The position numbers and the translations under genes were made by a program. 64,000 bases of DNA, taken from Gonatopus flavifemur (lineage: Eukaryota; Arthropoda; Insecta; Hymenoptera; Dryinidae). Location: assembly GCA_018340375.1 (NCBI GenBank), contig JAFFJZ010000017.1:3586001-3650000 (forward strand), written 5' to 3'. The notes beneath the pieces are model-generated. The model saw only the letters and a list, made by a program, of their open reading frames with translations, was not told the DNA's origin and searched no databases. Positions 24,086 through 36,715 of the stretch are shown piece after piece (position 1 is the first letter of the stretch; each line of letters opens with the position of its first letter).

Positions 24086-24456
24086 CACGGAGAGAAAAAA
24101 TTTGCTGACGCAGCACATCGAGGTATTATATATAGAATAGCGAAATTTTTTGATGACCTAGCTAAAAATTTGCTATAACAGCAATCGTGTTAGCTATGAC
24201 AGCACTTTTTTTAGCTGTCGCAGCAAAAAATGTTTGCTCTGCCAGCAAATTTTCAGTATTATATACAGAATAGCAAACAAATTTTGCTGGGATAGCAAAC
24301 ATTTTTGGCTGTCACAGCTAAAAATTCCCTGTCGCAGCTAACAAGATTGCTGAAACAGCAAATAGTTTGCTGTCACAGCAAAAAATTTGCTGCTCTGGCA
24401 AAAGGAACCCAGCAGAAGTAGATTTCGCTGCCACAGCGAATTCCTTTTTCTCCGTG
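24086..24456. mobile_element. CAGC-repeat MITE, best copy A
   Basis: 371 bp, ends CACGGAGAGAAAAAA and TTTTTCTCCGTG, CA duplicated at 24084-24085 and 24457-24458. The interior holds about ten GCTGTSRCAGC-type words, themselves near-palindromes, spaced by GCAAATTTTTTGC-like words. It is inverted relative to copy B at 41976. Confidence 0.88.
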
Positions 24457-24458
24457 CA

Positions 24459-25099
24459 CGGATTTCTGATACATTAAATGACGATTCCACCTCGAACTCT
24501 GTACTGACGCAGCTTTGGCTCACACAACCGCCAAATTTCCACGACCATGATTTTGAAGTCAGTTTACTACGGATTCCGTAGTCCGCCAGTGCTCGGTTGA
24601 GTCAATAGAATGACAAATCCACGTTTGGTTGATTCAACACTGTAGCGATATTGTAACTAAATACGACGCGCGTTTCAGTCAATCACCATATCTTTAGAGG
24701 TAACACAACGAAATTTGAACGCACCATTTTAAGCAGTTGATTCAATCTCATATCGAGGTGATTGAAATGCATCAGGGGTATTGAAAAGGATGAGCATTTG
24801 AGATAATATTCTCATTCAATTGCTTCCGGAGAATTGGTTAATTGAACGAATATCCAATGAGTTTGGCTGAAAAGTGGCGGGGTTGAGACAACCTCATCAA
24901 TGCGATCGCTTTTGATATGTTATGAAGTTCATCACTGCCAAAGAAAATGAATGTAGATATAGACAAGTGTTCGTTGAAAAGAGAAATATTTCCTATTCAT
25001 ATGAAAAAAAAACACGTGATTTTACATAGAGTATGATCCACTTATATTCACAGATTCGATATGAACTTTCATCCATTTCATAAGACATAACGTCAATTG
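24459..25099. other. no supported feature
   Basis: Contains several GTTGATTCAAC-like words but no defined element or gene. Confidence 0.4.
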
Positions 25100-26400
25100 T
25101 AAACTCCAAAAAAAGTAAAAAATTAACGCCAAGTACATGAAAATTCCTCCAAAACTCACAAAAAAAAACAAAATCTAAAAATACATTCTAAAGGAAAATT
25201 GTACTACATTCAAAATTTTTATGAAACACGATAATATATTATATATGTCATCTGAAAAAAGATGTGAAATCAATATGAGCTGCCAAGTACATTTGGGTAT
25301 TCGAATGGTCTCACACTAAACAATGATTGTTGCCGTTATATAGAACAGGATGTTGATACAACAAGGTGGCAACCGAGTAATTGCACATGCCGGCTTGTGA
25401 TGGTCATAGAACAGTGGCTCTTTTGTAACCTCAACATTACTGTTACATAACAATCACACATGTTATATCGATTCAATGCAATTAAAACATAACTTTGTGA
25501 TGTAATAGCAGTAAGGAAGTTTTATTACAATGATATCACCTCAATAAAACTGTGTTTCGGAAGATGTAAATCATTTCTGGTATATTGTCACTTCAATTCG
25601 TTCAAAATGTATTCAAAGTAATTCATGATCATTAAAAAGCCAACCAAACGTGTTGGTTGTTCCTGATTTTTCAATTGATGTCGATAAGGAACACTTGGCG
25701 CGGCCGATGACGTGAGTTTTGAGCCTTAATTGTATTCAAACGACTTTGTTGAAAGCATGCGAACAGAAAGTTATATACTAAAATCTTTATCGGCCGCGCC
25801 AAGTGTTTCGTATCGACATGAATTGAAAAATCAGGAACAACCAACACGTTTGGTTTGGATATTCGATACAATATTGCTTTTTAATGATCATGAATCCATT
25901 TTGAACGAATTGAAGTGACAATATACCAGAAATGATTTACATCTCCCGAAACACAGTTTTATTGAGGTGATATCATTGTAATAAAACTTCCTTACTGCTA
26001 TTACATCACAAAGTTATGTTTTAATTGCATTGAATCGATATAACATGTGTGATTGTTATGTAACTGTAATGTTGAGGTTACAAAAGAGCCACTGTTCTAT
26101 GACCACCACAAGCTGGCATGTGCAATTACTCGGTTGCCACCTCGTTGTATCAACATCCTGTTCTATATAACGGCAACAATCATTGTTTAGTGTGATACCA
26201 TTTGAATACCCAAATGTACTTGGCAGCTCATATTGATTTCACATCTTTTTTCAGATGACATATATATTATCGTGTTTTATAAAAATTTTGAATGTAGTAC
26301 AATTTTCCTTTAGAATGTATTTTTAGATTTTGTTTTTTTTTGTAAGTTTTGGAGGAATTTTCATGTACTTGACATTATTTTTTTACTTTTTTGGAGTTTT
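25100..26400. repeat. 1.3-kb foldback, CACTTGGCG centre family, copy 1
   Basis: The arms (25100-25700 and 25790-26400) are near mirror images, from AAACTCCAAAAAAAGTAAAA outside to CACTTGGCGCGGCC inside. The centre is about 90 bp. The same terminal and central words recur at 34516-35862, and the centre alone at 26632-26838. Confidence 0.78.
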
Positions 26401-26631
26401 TTTCATTGGCATTTCACTTCTTTTTCTGAAAATGCCTCTAATTGAAAACACAGGAATTCAACAGTCTGGAAATTCTGTGCATCTCATTGGTCATTCTATT
26501 CAACCCGAGTCTGTAGGTGATCAGTTCCGTCAGAACTTCCAGACTGCGGTCACCCTGAAACGAATAATAAAAATTGAATATTCATGTGGAGTTTAATGGC
26601 AATCATAGCAATAAAAGAAATATTTCAAAGA

Positions 26632-26838
26632 AATAAAGTAGAGTAGAACAAAAATTTTATAGGTTCTGAAATTCATGTCGATGTGAAACACTTGACGTGG
26701 CCCATGGAGAGTTTTCAGCTTTCATTATGAAACAGGAACTTGAATCATAAAATTTTCATTGGCCACGCCAAGTGTTTCACATCGACATGAATTTCAAAAC
26801 CTATAAAATTTTTGTTCTACTCCACTTTATTTTTTTGA
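26632..26838. repeat. short hairpin of the CACTTGGCG family
   Basis: Arms run from AAAGTAGAGTAGAACAAAAA to CATGTCGATGTGAAACACTT and back, with about a 60-bp loop. It corresponds to the central part of the larger family members. Confidence 0.7.
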
Positions 26839-27344
26839 AATAAATTTTTTTCAACTTTTCTTTTTCAACTTTCCGCTGTTGCAGGATAAATCTCATTGTT
26901 ATATTTATATACGGGCAGAACGATACGCTTGTTTTATTCATTTTTTTAATACAATAATGTTTTTTTGAAAATCATAAATTACCTTGGATACAGTTTAAAC
27001 AAACTGAAGTTACAATATACCAAAAATCTTTCACATATCCTTTGGATAACCAATGTACTCAGTCGCTCATATTGATTTCATATCTTTTTTTTTCAAATAG
27101 AGCATGTCCTTTTATATCCCCTCCAAATTCCGAATGGAGTGAAATTTTCCTTTAGAATGTATTTTGAGATTTTTTTTCGACATTGAACCGATAATACAAT
27201 GGGTGGAATTGAATTTCAAATATGAAAAATAATATTCACCTCTTTATTTTTACCAAGTGCGGAATTTTTAATGAATTCAAGAAGAAGAGACCACGCTCTT
27301 GGAAAATCTCCGAGCATATTTAATTCAAAGTAATGTCTAAAGGT

Positions 27345-28145
27345 TTAGAGAGTCATGAAAACTGTTCAGAGACTTTGTGCGAATCCACACAGTAGTTTTC
27401 CAATCAACTGACCAGTATGAATGCAGTAAATCATGAAATATTTGTATTTAGAAACTTTGTACGAATTCATACAGTAGTTTTCAAATCAACTGACCAGTAT
27501 GAAATGGCTAGCGTTCAGGTGCTATACTGTAAAACATCTTTCTTGTGAAGTACTCATATCTGAATTGGAAGATCACAGTTTCTTTGTTGAAGTACTACGT
27601 TGAGCATAGAGAAAATAAATTTTTATCGTAAAGGGCTTACGCTCAACGTACAAGAAATAAATTTATTTAGAAAAATTCTACACGCAGCGTAGTAATATTA
27701 CACAAGTTTGGAAATTGTTCACGCTCTGTGTAAGTTATAAAGTTTTCCACACTGAGCATGGGGAAATTACAAACTTTTATGATATGACTTCCCAAAACGT
27801 CTGAGTGCAGGACTTTCAAAAAAAAATTTATTTTTTCTATGTTGAGCATAAGACTTCTACAATAAAAATTTATCTGTTCTATGCTGAACGTAGTACATTA
27901 ACAAAAAAACTGTGATTTTCCAATTCAAATATGAGTAATTCCCAACAAAGATTTTTTACAGTGTAGTGCCTGGATGCTAGCCATTTCATACTGGTCAGTT
28001 GATTTGAAAACTACTGTATGAATTTGTACAAAGTTTCTAAATAAGAATTTTTCATGATTCACTGAATCATAATGGTCAGTTGATTTGAAAACTACTGTAT
28101 GGATTTGTACAAAGTTTCTAAAAATTTTTCATGACTTACTCAACC
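27345..28145. repeat. 0.8-kb palindrome with a directly repeated arm segment
   Basis: TAGTTTTCMAATCAACTGACC occurs twice in the left arm and twice inverted in the right arm. GAAATGGCTAGC faces GCTAGCCATTTC nearer the centre. The central 350 bp contain CTACGTTGAGCATAG words, also inverted. Confidence 0.72.
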
Positions 28146-28199
28146 TTCAGAAATCACTTTGAACGAACTTAATCCATAATTACGCGATCCTTAAATCCC

Positions 28200-28490
28200 T
28201 ATGGAATAGAATATGTTTGTTTTATTATCGACATACATTGAGAATAGAAATTTGTGAGAATACAAATATTCAGGATTAATCATATTCATAAATAGACTTA
28301 TTTGAGAACAGAAATAATTAGGAATAGAAATATTTGAGAGGAGAGATATTTACGAATAGAGATATTTGAACACAGACTGAATGGAGAATAGAGGAATATC
28401 TCTTTTCTCAAATATTTCTATTCCTATGCCTAAATAACTGTATTTCTAAATATTTTTACACTCGATAAGTCTATTCTTGAGGGTATCCCA
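28200..28490. repeat. palindrome of GAATAGARATATTTGAG units
   Basis: The left part carries four or five GAATAGAAATATTTGAGA-like units. The right part carries their complement (TCTCAAATATTTCTATTCC). Ends are not defined. Confidence 0.6.
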
Positions 28491-28495
28491 TTGGC

Positions 28496-28669
28496 CCCAC
28501 AGTTACTAAATCTCTCTACCCAAAATACTCGGAAATAACTCGATAAAATAGAAAAAATCAACCAACCAGACGCTTTATTGGTACGTAACAAGGTCTGGCT
28601 GATTGATTTGTTCCATTTTATTAAGTCGTCATAGAGTATTTTCGGTTGAGAGATTTAGTAACTCTAGGG
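28496..28669. repeat. 174-bp hairpin MITE-like element
   Basis: AGTTACTAAATCTCTC and AATACTCGG on the left are inverted on the right, bounded by CCC(C)ACAG and CTCTAGGG. No matching target duplication. Confidence 0.6.
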
Positions 28670-28773
28670 TCTATGAAATGTTCTAAATGTATTCAAAGTG
28701 ATTCATGATCATTAAAAAGCAATATTGTATCGAATATCTAAACCATTTAATATTCATGATATTTGAGAATTGA

Positions 28774-31343
28774 CCCTAGTGAAAATCGAGGATAGAAATG
28801 GATAGAAAAATTTGTATTCACTTCTATCCATTTTCAACATCATTTTCTGCACCGCTTTTTGATATTGACCTGAATAGGAATCTGGTTTATCCATTTTAAT
28901 CCACAAAAATGGATTAGGAAAAGGAAAAATCCGACACGAAATTGGATGAACTTAGTATTCATTTCTATCCACTTTCAATGTCATTTTCTGCACCATTTTT
29001 TCATATTCACAAAGATAAGTATTTGCTCCATCCATCTCAATGCATGAACAGTGGAAAAAAAATTAATTTTGGTGTCTGATGATGATCTATTGGCGAGAAA
29101 TGTGGAAGTTTCAAACACTGAAAATCTACCGTGCGTGGTATCTTTCATTTACCTATTTTTCACCGTAACTGACCGACCACCAACCGACCATCCATCCGAA
29201 TACCGAACCTGCCTACTTAACGCTTAACCTATTCTATCAACTACCTAATCAACAACCTACGCTGCTGTACAAGAGTACATGTTATGGCCTGGATAAAGTG
29301 CGTCTATAATCACCATGCTTCTCTAGTGGAAATCGAAAAAGGAATGAATTGGATTTCTATCAACTTAAAATCATATAAATCCATTTCTGTGACGTTTATT
29401 CCCAGACGAATGAAAATCATATCCAAATCAAGCAAAATTTGATCGTAATATAATTGTATTCTTGAAAATGCAATCCATTTGAATCTTTAATCCTTCCGAA
29501 TACTGAATTGAGTATATCATTTTTGATCTATGTATTGAATTTTCAAGTCGTCATCATTCTATTCATTTTCATACTGATCGCGGTATAGTTAGATTCTGCG
29601 TTGATGTTATCCATTTTCATCCATTGTCTATCCAAATAAATGTAATCTATTTTCATCCATTCCTTTCCAGTTCTGTCCAAAGTTCATGTTCTCGTATATA
29701 TAATTTTGTATTGAATAATGCCGTACTACCAAAGTCGAAATTCAAAGCCTCCCATACTGTGAATTCCCAGTTTGGGATTCCCAAATTCGCATGGGTCTCC
29801 ACATGGGGAACGCATGGGTCGCATGGGTCTCCACATGGCAAACGCATGGATCGCATGGGTCTTCACATGGGAAACTCATAGGCCGCATGGGTCTTTCCAT
29901 GAGAATCGCATGGGTTTCACACGGGAATCGCATGGGTCTTCACATGGGAATGGCACGGGTTTCACACGAAAATCGCATGGGTCGAATGAATTTCACACGG
30001 GAATCGCATGGGTCACATGAGAATCGCATGGGTCTTCACATGCGAATCGAGTGGATCGACCCATGTGATTTCCATGTGACACCCATGCAACTCATGCGAT
30101 TCCCATGTGAAGACCCATGCGACCCATGCGATTCCCATGTGGAGACCAATGCGACCCATGAGTTTCCCATGTGAAGACCCATGCGATCCATGCGTTTCCC
30201 TTGTGGAGACCCATGCGACCCACTTAAATCCCATGTGAAACCCATGCGAAATTGGGAATTCCAAACTGGGAATTGACAGTATAAAATACTCGTCATCGAT
30301 TCTTATTGAAAGTTCATTTGTTGCACGGATGATATTGAACAATGGTCCAAGTTCGGATTCAGTCAGATTGGATTCGCATCCCTTTTTACGGATGAAAATA
30401 AGTTCAGGACCTGATCCTGATGAAGGCGTGGCTTTTGATTCAAGTGGATTGAAATTCCATACTTTTTTGCGATAGTCCCGGATACCGCCAATTCATGTGA
30501 TATATTCGGATCCAGTGTATATTCGAAAATATGGATGAAATCGTATTGCGCACGCAGGCATGATTTCATGAAAAACTCATCATTGGTTCTGATTCAAAGT
30601 TCATACGATTTACGGATCAAATCGAATCATGCTCTGAATTCGGATTCAGTCGGATGAGATTTTAATTTCTCCTCGCGAATGGAAATGGATTCGGTATCAT
30701 AGTTACATCACGGTATGATTTTGGATTCAGTCGCATTTAATTCGCATACGCATTTCAGATAGTAACGGATATCAGTTCTTGATAGGATATATTCGGATCC
30801 AGTGTCCATCCGAAAATACGAATGAACTTGCATCATGCACGCAGGGATGATGGTATTCAAAAATAATCATTCATTGTGATTGAAAATTCATACGTTCTAC
30901 GAATGATATCGGACTATCCTTATGATTCGGATCCAGTCTGAAGAGATTTCTATTCCTCTCCGTGGATCAAAATCGATTCACAGATGAATTCATACTTTTC
31001 AGATCCAATCAGATTTGTTTGGATAAACCGTCTTCTGGACACAAACGAATGTATATTGCAGTTCAGATCATTTTACATGATATTTCTTTCCTCTGAATGG
31101 GCTGGAATGGATCCGCAACGCTTGTGGATGGGAAAAGGATGCAAGTGGATTGCAGGTCTCCAATAATTTCCCAATTCCGGATTGAAACTGATAGCAGGCC
31201 TCTTGCAATGGATGGAATTGGATATTCATGGACAATCCATCTCACTACCGGATAAAATCGGATTGATTTGTATAGAAAATTTTCAGACACGGATCGAGAT
31301 CCTATCCAAATCCATCCATTTCGATCGTTTTTTCCAACAGGGG
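28774..31343. mobile_element. foldback element, GGATCC family, second copy, with nested MITE
   Basis: The end CCCTAGTGAAAATC faces an inverted CCTGTTGGAAAAAACG. The interior subrepeats (GGATCCAGTGT, ATCCATTTYWATCC, TACGGATGAAA) match 19064-20490. A palindromic element occupies 29757-30279. Target duplication not clear. Confidence 0.6.
29757..30279. mobile_element. 523-bp palindrome of CGCATGGGT minisatellite, TA duplication
   Basis: Ends CTGTGAATTCCCAGTTTGG and, reversed, CTGTCAATTCCCAGTTTGG are flanked by TA. Between them ~22-bp units (CGCATGGGTCTTCACATGGG) run forward in the left half and inverted in the right half. Long frames on both strands, such as 29791-30174, come from the repeat. 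Confidence 0.88.
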
Positions 31344-32624
31344 TTGTAAGAACAACAAATCATTGTACGATCAAAAATAATATGTCAACAATTCTTATAT
31401 CGCCAGTTCTATCATACACATTTTTGGCCGCATAATCACTTTAGGGGCCAGATAACTTAAAATCGATGTCAACCAAACCGAAGACCCTATAAATCACACA
31501 TTAACCGCTCAATTTGATTAGACACACGCAATTTTTTTTTCGTTACGCGTAAATAAGCACATACGACAAGAGAAAAAATCGTCTCTTCTCGATGATAAAT
31601 TTCTTACTTTGAGAACTTATCTTTACAATCTCGTTCCAAGAAAATTTAGTGAATTGATATAACATTGACTCCACGCAAGAAAATGAAACCTTGGAAGTGA
31701 AAAAATATTTTTGGTTGTAGGAAATGTTGCATTAGAAGGGTCGAATACAATTTTCTTGGTGGAAGCAATTTTTCGTCTGTGTACTAAGGATTATCCAAGG
31801 TGATTTCTTGATTAGGCGCTTTTAATAAAAGGTTAGTGATGGATTATGCTGCTGAGAGAATACAGAAACTTCATTCGAAGGGAGCGCATAAAGACGCCAT
31901 CTTTTCGTTCGCGATGAATGCATTGAAAAATACAAAATCCAGATTGGTTTGATTAATGTGGAAATAAAACATGATCAAAAATCAATCTTACGGTGATATG
32001 CCCTTGGAAAGTGTCAATTAATATAATCACGTAGCAGATTTGTTTCTTGCTGTGTCATAACGTACTTGACATAGCTACGATTTGTGCACAATACATCATA
32101 ATGCACAAGATATTGTATTTAAATTATTAAATCTATCCTCAGTGAATATGCAATTCCGAAGAGATCACACATAAATGTTACAAGGTTTCGTAGACAGATG
32201 TCACAAAATTGACCTCCAGCTTCATCCCAATGATAATTCTTTTTTTCGGCCAGTTATGTGAAATTTAACTCTTTGAATGTATCATCACATTTCTCATTGA
32301 ATTTCACATTTGAAGATACGTCAATGCGTTATGCTTTCATCAAGAAATGGAATAATTCCCATCTACCAAGAACTTACGGTTCACCCAGTCTTGAGGAACA
32401 TTGGCGGAGCCTTGGGAGAAAACTTAACTGAGACTTGGAGTGACATAATCGTTTCAGCAATCAACGCCTCTCAATTTTGGTTTGATGGTCCTGCAATTTT
32501 GGCATCAATTTTTGCCAATGTTGTTCTAACAAAATTTATCTTTGTATTAACAACGGAGGCACAGTAGGCACAACATGGCACGTCATCAGTACTGGTAAAA
32601 TCGCTACAATTTTACGTGAAAGGG
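31344..32624. other. no supported gene
   Basis: An 85-codon frame at 32310-32567 (+) has reasonable composition but no recognisable motif. Otherwise AT-rich sequence. Confidence 0.4.
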
Positions 32625-32693
32625 TACACTGAGAGGAATTTTTGAGGTTACTGTAACTAAAACGCCTCAATCAAATACTCTTACACGGAGAAA

Positions 32694-32899
32694 AATAATA
32701 CAATAAAAATTACAACATTTTTTAGTGCATTAATACTATTAGGTCTCATATCTCGGAGGAGTACCCCTCAAATATGAAATAAAATGTTAAAACTGCAATA
32801 ATTTTTACTACATTCGGTAAGAAAGCCTCTGAGACCGTCAGACAATTGTGACGACATTTGACAAAATAGTACTATTTTACTTTATCATTTTTCTCCGTG
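32694..32899. mobile_element. nested MITE, CACGGAGAAAAAT ends
   Basis: CACGGAGAAAAATAA and ATTTTTCTCCGTG bound 206 bp. The flanking dinucleotides (TA, CA) differ by one base, so the duplication is imperfect. The terminal heptamer equals that of the CAGC family but the interior differs. Confidence 0.72.
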
Positions 32900-32911
32900 C
32901 ACTAAAAGCTA

Positions 32912-33142
32912 GATTGGAAAGATCACCATTTTATTCGTAAACCAGAACTATTCGGAAAAGGCAGACAACGATTTGTAACATACTATAAGTCATAATCATC
33001 GCCAGCTGTAATGGTAAAAATCCAAATTAATCTCGATTTTTACCATCCCAGCTGGCGATGACGATGACTTATGTTACAAGTCATTGTCTGCTTTTTCCGA
33101 ATAGTTCTGGTTGACGAATAAGATGGTAATCTTTCCAATTAA
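32912..33142. repeat. near-perfect hairpin, ~100-bp arms
   Basis: TTGGAAAGATCACCATTTTATTCG on the left answers an inverted copy ending in ATCTTTCCAATT. The inner part CATCGCCAGCTG is also paired. Loop about 30 bp. Confidence 0.72.
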
Positions 33143-33322
33143 ATTTCTCTCTTTGTACTGGAAATTTGATTAATTGAACCAAGAAAATATAGTTGATACA
33201 ACTAAGTGATGAATCAACTATACTTTTTTGGTTTCATCAACCAAATTTTTAGTAGATCTCATTAGGAATGTTTAACTGAGATGTTCTAGTTACAGTGACT
33301 ATAGAAATTTCTCTCAGTGTAG

Positions 33323-33617
33323 ATCTACTTGATGATCATAGGCGATTGCAATGCGGGAGTAGGGCAAGGAAAAGAGGGCAACATAATAGGAGATTTTGCG
33401 CTAGGAAAAAGAAATGAAAGAAGAAAACGTTTAATCGGATTCTGTGAAAGCCATAAAATGGTTATTACCAACACATTATTCAAAAATCATCCAAGAAGGA
33501 TCTATACTGGAAAATGCCAGGAGATACAGCAAGATACCAAATTGATTACATATTAGTGAAACAAAGATTTAGAAATTAAGTGAAAAGCTGTGAAACTTAT
33601 CCAGGCGCGGATATACA
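33323..33617 (+). pseudogene. CFDP2-like retrotransposon endonuclease fragment
   Basis: Translates to MMIIGDCNAGVGQGKEGNI, LGKRNERRKRLIGFCESH, TNTLFKNHPRRIYTG and KQRFRN, then a TAA, then KSCETYPGADI. This is the same segment as 1128-840 of the first element on the opposite strand, with changes including W-to-C in GDWNA and frame-damaging changes near 33515-33535. It is an isolated relic beside the 32627-33319 MITE. Confidence 0.85.
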
Positions 33618-33619
33618 CT

Positions 33620-33982
33620 GTTAAAAATTTCTATAGTAATTTTACATAAAAAACGTTGGAAGTTTTCACGCACAACAAAAAAGTAATCTTGAAATTCTTT
33701 GTTGTAAATTTACCACACAAATTTTTACAATTTTATTTAGAAAAATTACAAAATATTTTTCAAAATTTACAAAGGATCTATCAAGAATTAGTTTGGCGAA
33801 ATTCCAATCCAAATGTTGTAATTTTATCAAACCAATTCTGTTGGAAATGTTTCGTAATTTTAATATGCTGCTTTGTGAATTCATTTTACAATTCAATTCA
33901 ACTTAGTTTCAAAAAATTACACTGCATTTGTTGCATTTTTACAAAGCATTCATCAAAAAATTGTTTGGCAAAATCCTAATAC
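33620..33982. repeat. AT-rich dispersed repeat, TGTAATTTTATCAAAC family
   Basis: The block TGTAATTTTATCAAACCAA...TATGCTGCTTTGTGAATTC...CAATTCAATTCAACTTAG recurs at 62400-62520 with about the same order. A CACGGAAAAAAAT word follows at 33983. Short frames here are low-complexity. Confidence 0.55.
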
Positions 33983-34089
33983 ACGGAAAAAAATAAACTG
34001 TTATAAAAAAAAAAGCATTAACCTTCGCTTCACTATGGTGTTTGGTAGAAAGGCAATGGCAACACAACATTAATCATTGTTGTCCGGAA

Positions 34090-34200
34090 TAACTTTGTTG
34101 GCAATGGTGAAAAGTTTTTAACCTAAACGGGGAACCGAACCTGGCTGTATCCTACCTATCTAATCTATCAAAACCCAACACGTGGCCAACGTAGCTATTC
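34090..34200 (-). other. degenerate tRNA-like head, possible SINE
   Basis: On the minus strand, TAGCTACGTTGGCCACG is followed by GGTTCGGTTCC, a box A/box B arrangement with a tail ending in an oligo(A) run on the + side near 34005. Not a foldable tRNA. Confidence 0.3.
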
Positions 34201-34515
34201 CGTACTCTAAAATTCAGAGCTTATTTGATGAACATATTTGCTAGTAAACAGTTCCACCAGTCCCCTGGCGGTTGTACCATGGAAGTTGACCCGCTACATT
34301 TAAACTACACATTCTTCGTACTTTTACATATCGGAATCATCGCGCTGAAAAATTGTGAAAATTCATTTCCGTAAAATATAAGTGATAAAATTGACAGTGC
34401 TTAAAAAAGTGATTTCAATAAACATAACATAAAGACATAACCCTACTTTTGGAATCTGTTTTTGTTTTGTATCTAATAAAACATGAAATTAATGTGATTT
34501 TTGTGATGAGATTAT

Positions 34516-35862
34516 ATCCCCCCAAAAAAACTTCAAAAAAGTAAAAAATAACGCCAAGTACATGAAAATGTAAAATCAAACAACAACAAAAATTCAAAAA
34601 CGTTTTAAATGAAAATTGTTCTGTACTCGAAATTCCGATGAGATAAAACAGGATATGCTCCATCTAAATAAAAAATATGTTAGACTAAACAAAAAATCTA
34701 AAAACATATTCTAAACAAGAATTTCCCTACATTAAAAATTTCAATGAAATACGACAGGATATGCTCCCTCTGAAAAAAAGATGTGAAATCAATATGAGCT
34801 GCCAAGTACATTTGGTTATCCAAATGATATGTCAATTATTTCTTGTATGTTGTAACTTCAGTATGTTTGATAACCCTAGTGAAATTGGAGTGTTGTAGCG
34901 CGACGAAAACGCGAAGTAGCGTAACCTAAGAGTCATTTTCACGTTTCACTTGTTTCAATACCCGCTTCCTTCACTTTTTGATTTTCATCAAAGAAATTGT
35001 ATCCAAGGTGATTGATGATTTTCAAAAACATCACTGTATTTCATCAAAAACACAATGGAGTAATGAAAACAAATTCAAGTCCAACTTTATGACATATTAG
35101 AAACAAGTCTGGCCTACTTTCAACAAAACATACTGATCATTTGGTGGTTATGAAATTCATGTCGATGCGCAACACTTGGCGTGGCCAATGAAGATTTCAT
35201 GGTTAAAGTTCCTTCTCACTTTGTTGAAAGTAGGCCAGACTTATTTCTAATATGTCATAAAGTTGGACTTGAATTTGTTTTCATTACTCCATTGTGTTTT
35301 CGATGAAATACAGTGATGTTTTTGAGAATCATCAATCACCTCGGATACAATTTCTTCGATGAGAATCAAAAAGTGAAGGAAGCGGGTATTGAAACAAGTG
35401 AAACGTGAAAATGTTTCAATTCCTTCATAAATCACGATTAGATGACTCTTAGGTTACGCTACTTCGCGTTTTCGTCGCGCTACAACACTCCAATTTCACT
35501 AGGGTTATCAAACATACTGAAGTTACAACATACAAGAAATCGTTGACATATCATTTGGATAACCAAATGTACTTGGCAGCTCATATTGATTTCACATCTT
35601 TTTTTCAGAGGGAGCATATCCTGTCGTATTTCATTGAAATTTTTAATGTAGGGAAATTCTTGTTTAGAATATGTTTTTAGATTTTTTGTTTAGTCTAACA
35701 TATTTTTTATTTAGATGGAGCATATCCTGTTTTATCTCATCGGAATTTCGAGTACAGAACAATTTTCATTTAAAATGTTTTTGAATTTTTGTTGTTGTTT
35801 GATTTTACATTTTCATGTACTTGGCGTTATTTTTTACTTTTTTGAAGTTTTTTTGGGGGGAT
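34516..35862. repeat. 1.35-kb foldback, CACTTGGCG centre family, copy 2
   Basis: Outer CCCCCCAAAAAAACTTC and GAAGTTTTTTTGGGGGG face each other. The arms mirror each other closely to a centre with CACTTGGCGTGGCC near 35175. The outer words (AACGCCAAGTACATGAAAAT) match 25100-26400. The two 72-82-codon frames at the ends (34415-34663 -, 35715-35933 +) are one sequence read twice. Confidence 0.8.
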
Positions 35863-36715
35863 TTCACTTTTTTTTTTGGATGTACTTTCAATTGAAAACA
35901 AATCAAATTATATACTCATTTCAAGTTCAATAGGAATCATAGCAATGAAGAAAATGTCCTCAGATTATTTCTGTGATATGAAAAACCACTTGAGTTTTCA
36001 TCAGTCATCTCATCATTGGACCACAATAGATTATTGAAATAAGAAATGAAGAATCCAAGGGAAGGAAAGCGAATTCCCATAAATAAATATACATGGGAAG
36101 AATTTCGAAAACTAAATATCAGTCGACCGATGAGTTGGTGCTGGAAGCAGCTCACAGCGCTCAAAGCAGCCTAAGATTTAGAACAACCTATTCTTTACAA
36201 CGAAGATTTGAACCAGCCCTATCCGACTCGAACTTCAGTGTGTTCACGTAGTAACGAAAAAGTTGTAGATGGTTCTTCAATCTAGTGATCCGGGTATAAT
36301 TGTGATTGATAAGTGTAATGAATGAAATAATACAAAATGGGTGTAATTATTCGGAATAGCGCTTCATAATTATCAAAAACATTTCAATAGGATGTGAAAA
36401 AATATAATATATCATAATAATGATATAATAATATTATTATAATATTATAATAATAGGGTATGAATGATATTGAAACAAATAATTACAAATAAAATGTTCA
36501 TAAGGTGAAGGTAAAAAATGTTTATTATATACATTTTTTTATCCACAAAAGAGATGAAAGTACACTTGATTGTCACAAAGATTCCTGCACTTCATTTCAG
36601 TGCCAATCTTTTCAAAATTAAAGATTGAAGAAGACAATAAAAGACCTTCATGAATCATATGCAACTCACATATTTTCAATCTTTCAACTTATGCGAATGT
36701 GACAGGTTATGAATG
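35863..36715. other. no gene; short ATAATATTAT low-complexity tract
   Basis: Low-complexity AT at about 36400-36460. Nothing else recognised. Confidence 0.45.

Larger units (their letters stand above)
32627..33319. mobile_element. MITE with CACTGAGAG ends, TA duplication, invaded by two hairpins
   Basis: CACTGAGAGGAATTT and, reversed, CACTGAGAGAAATTT are flanked by TA. The next block, TACTGTAACTARAAC, is also inverted. Inside lie 32694-32899 and 32912-33142. Confidence 0.72.

Noticed and set aside
29624..30342. Long open frames of about 60-130 codons on both strands with GSHG/PCDPC-type repeats
   Set aside because: They come from the CATGGG minisatellite palindrome; the protein repeats simply mirror the DNA unit.
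36400..36460. ATAATATTAT tract as a replication origin
   Set aside because: Plain low-complexity A/T with no accompanying structure; nothing supports an origin.
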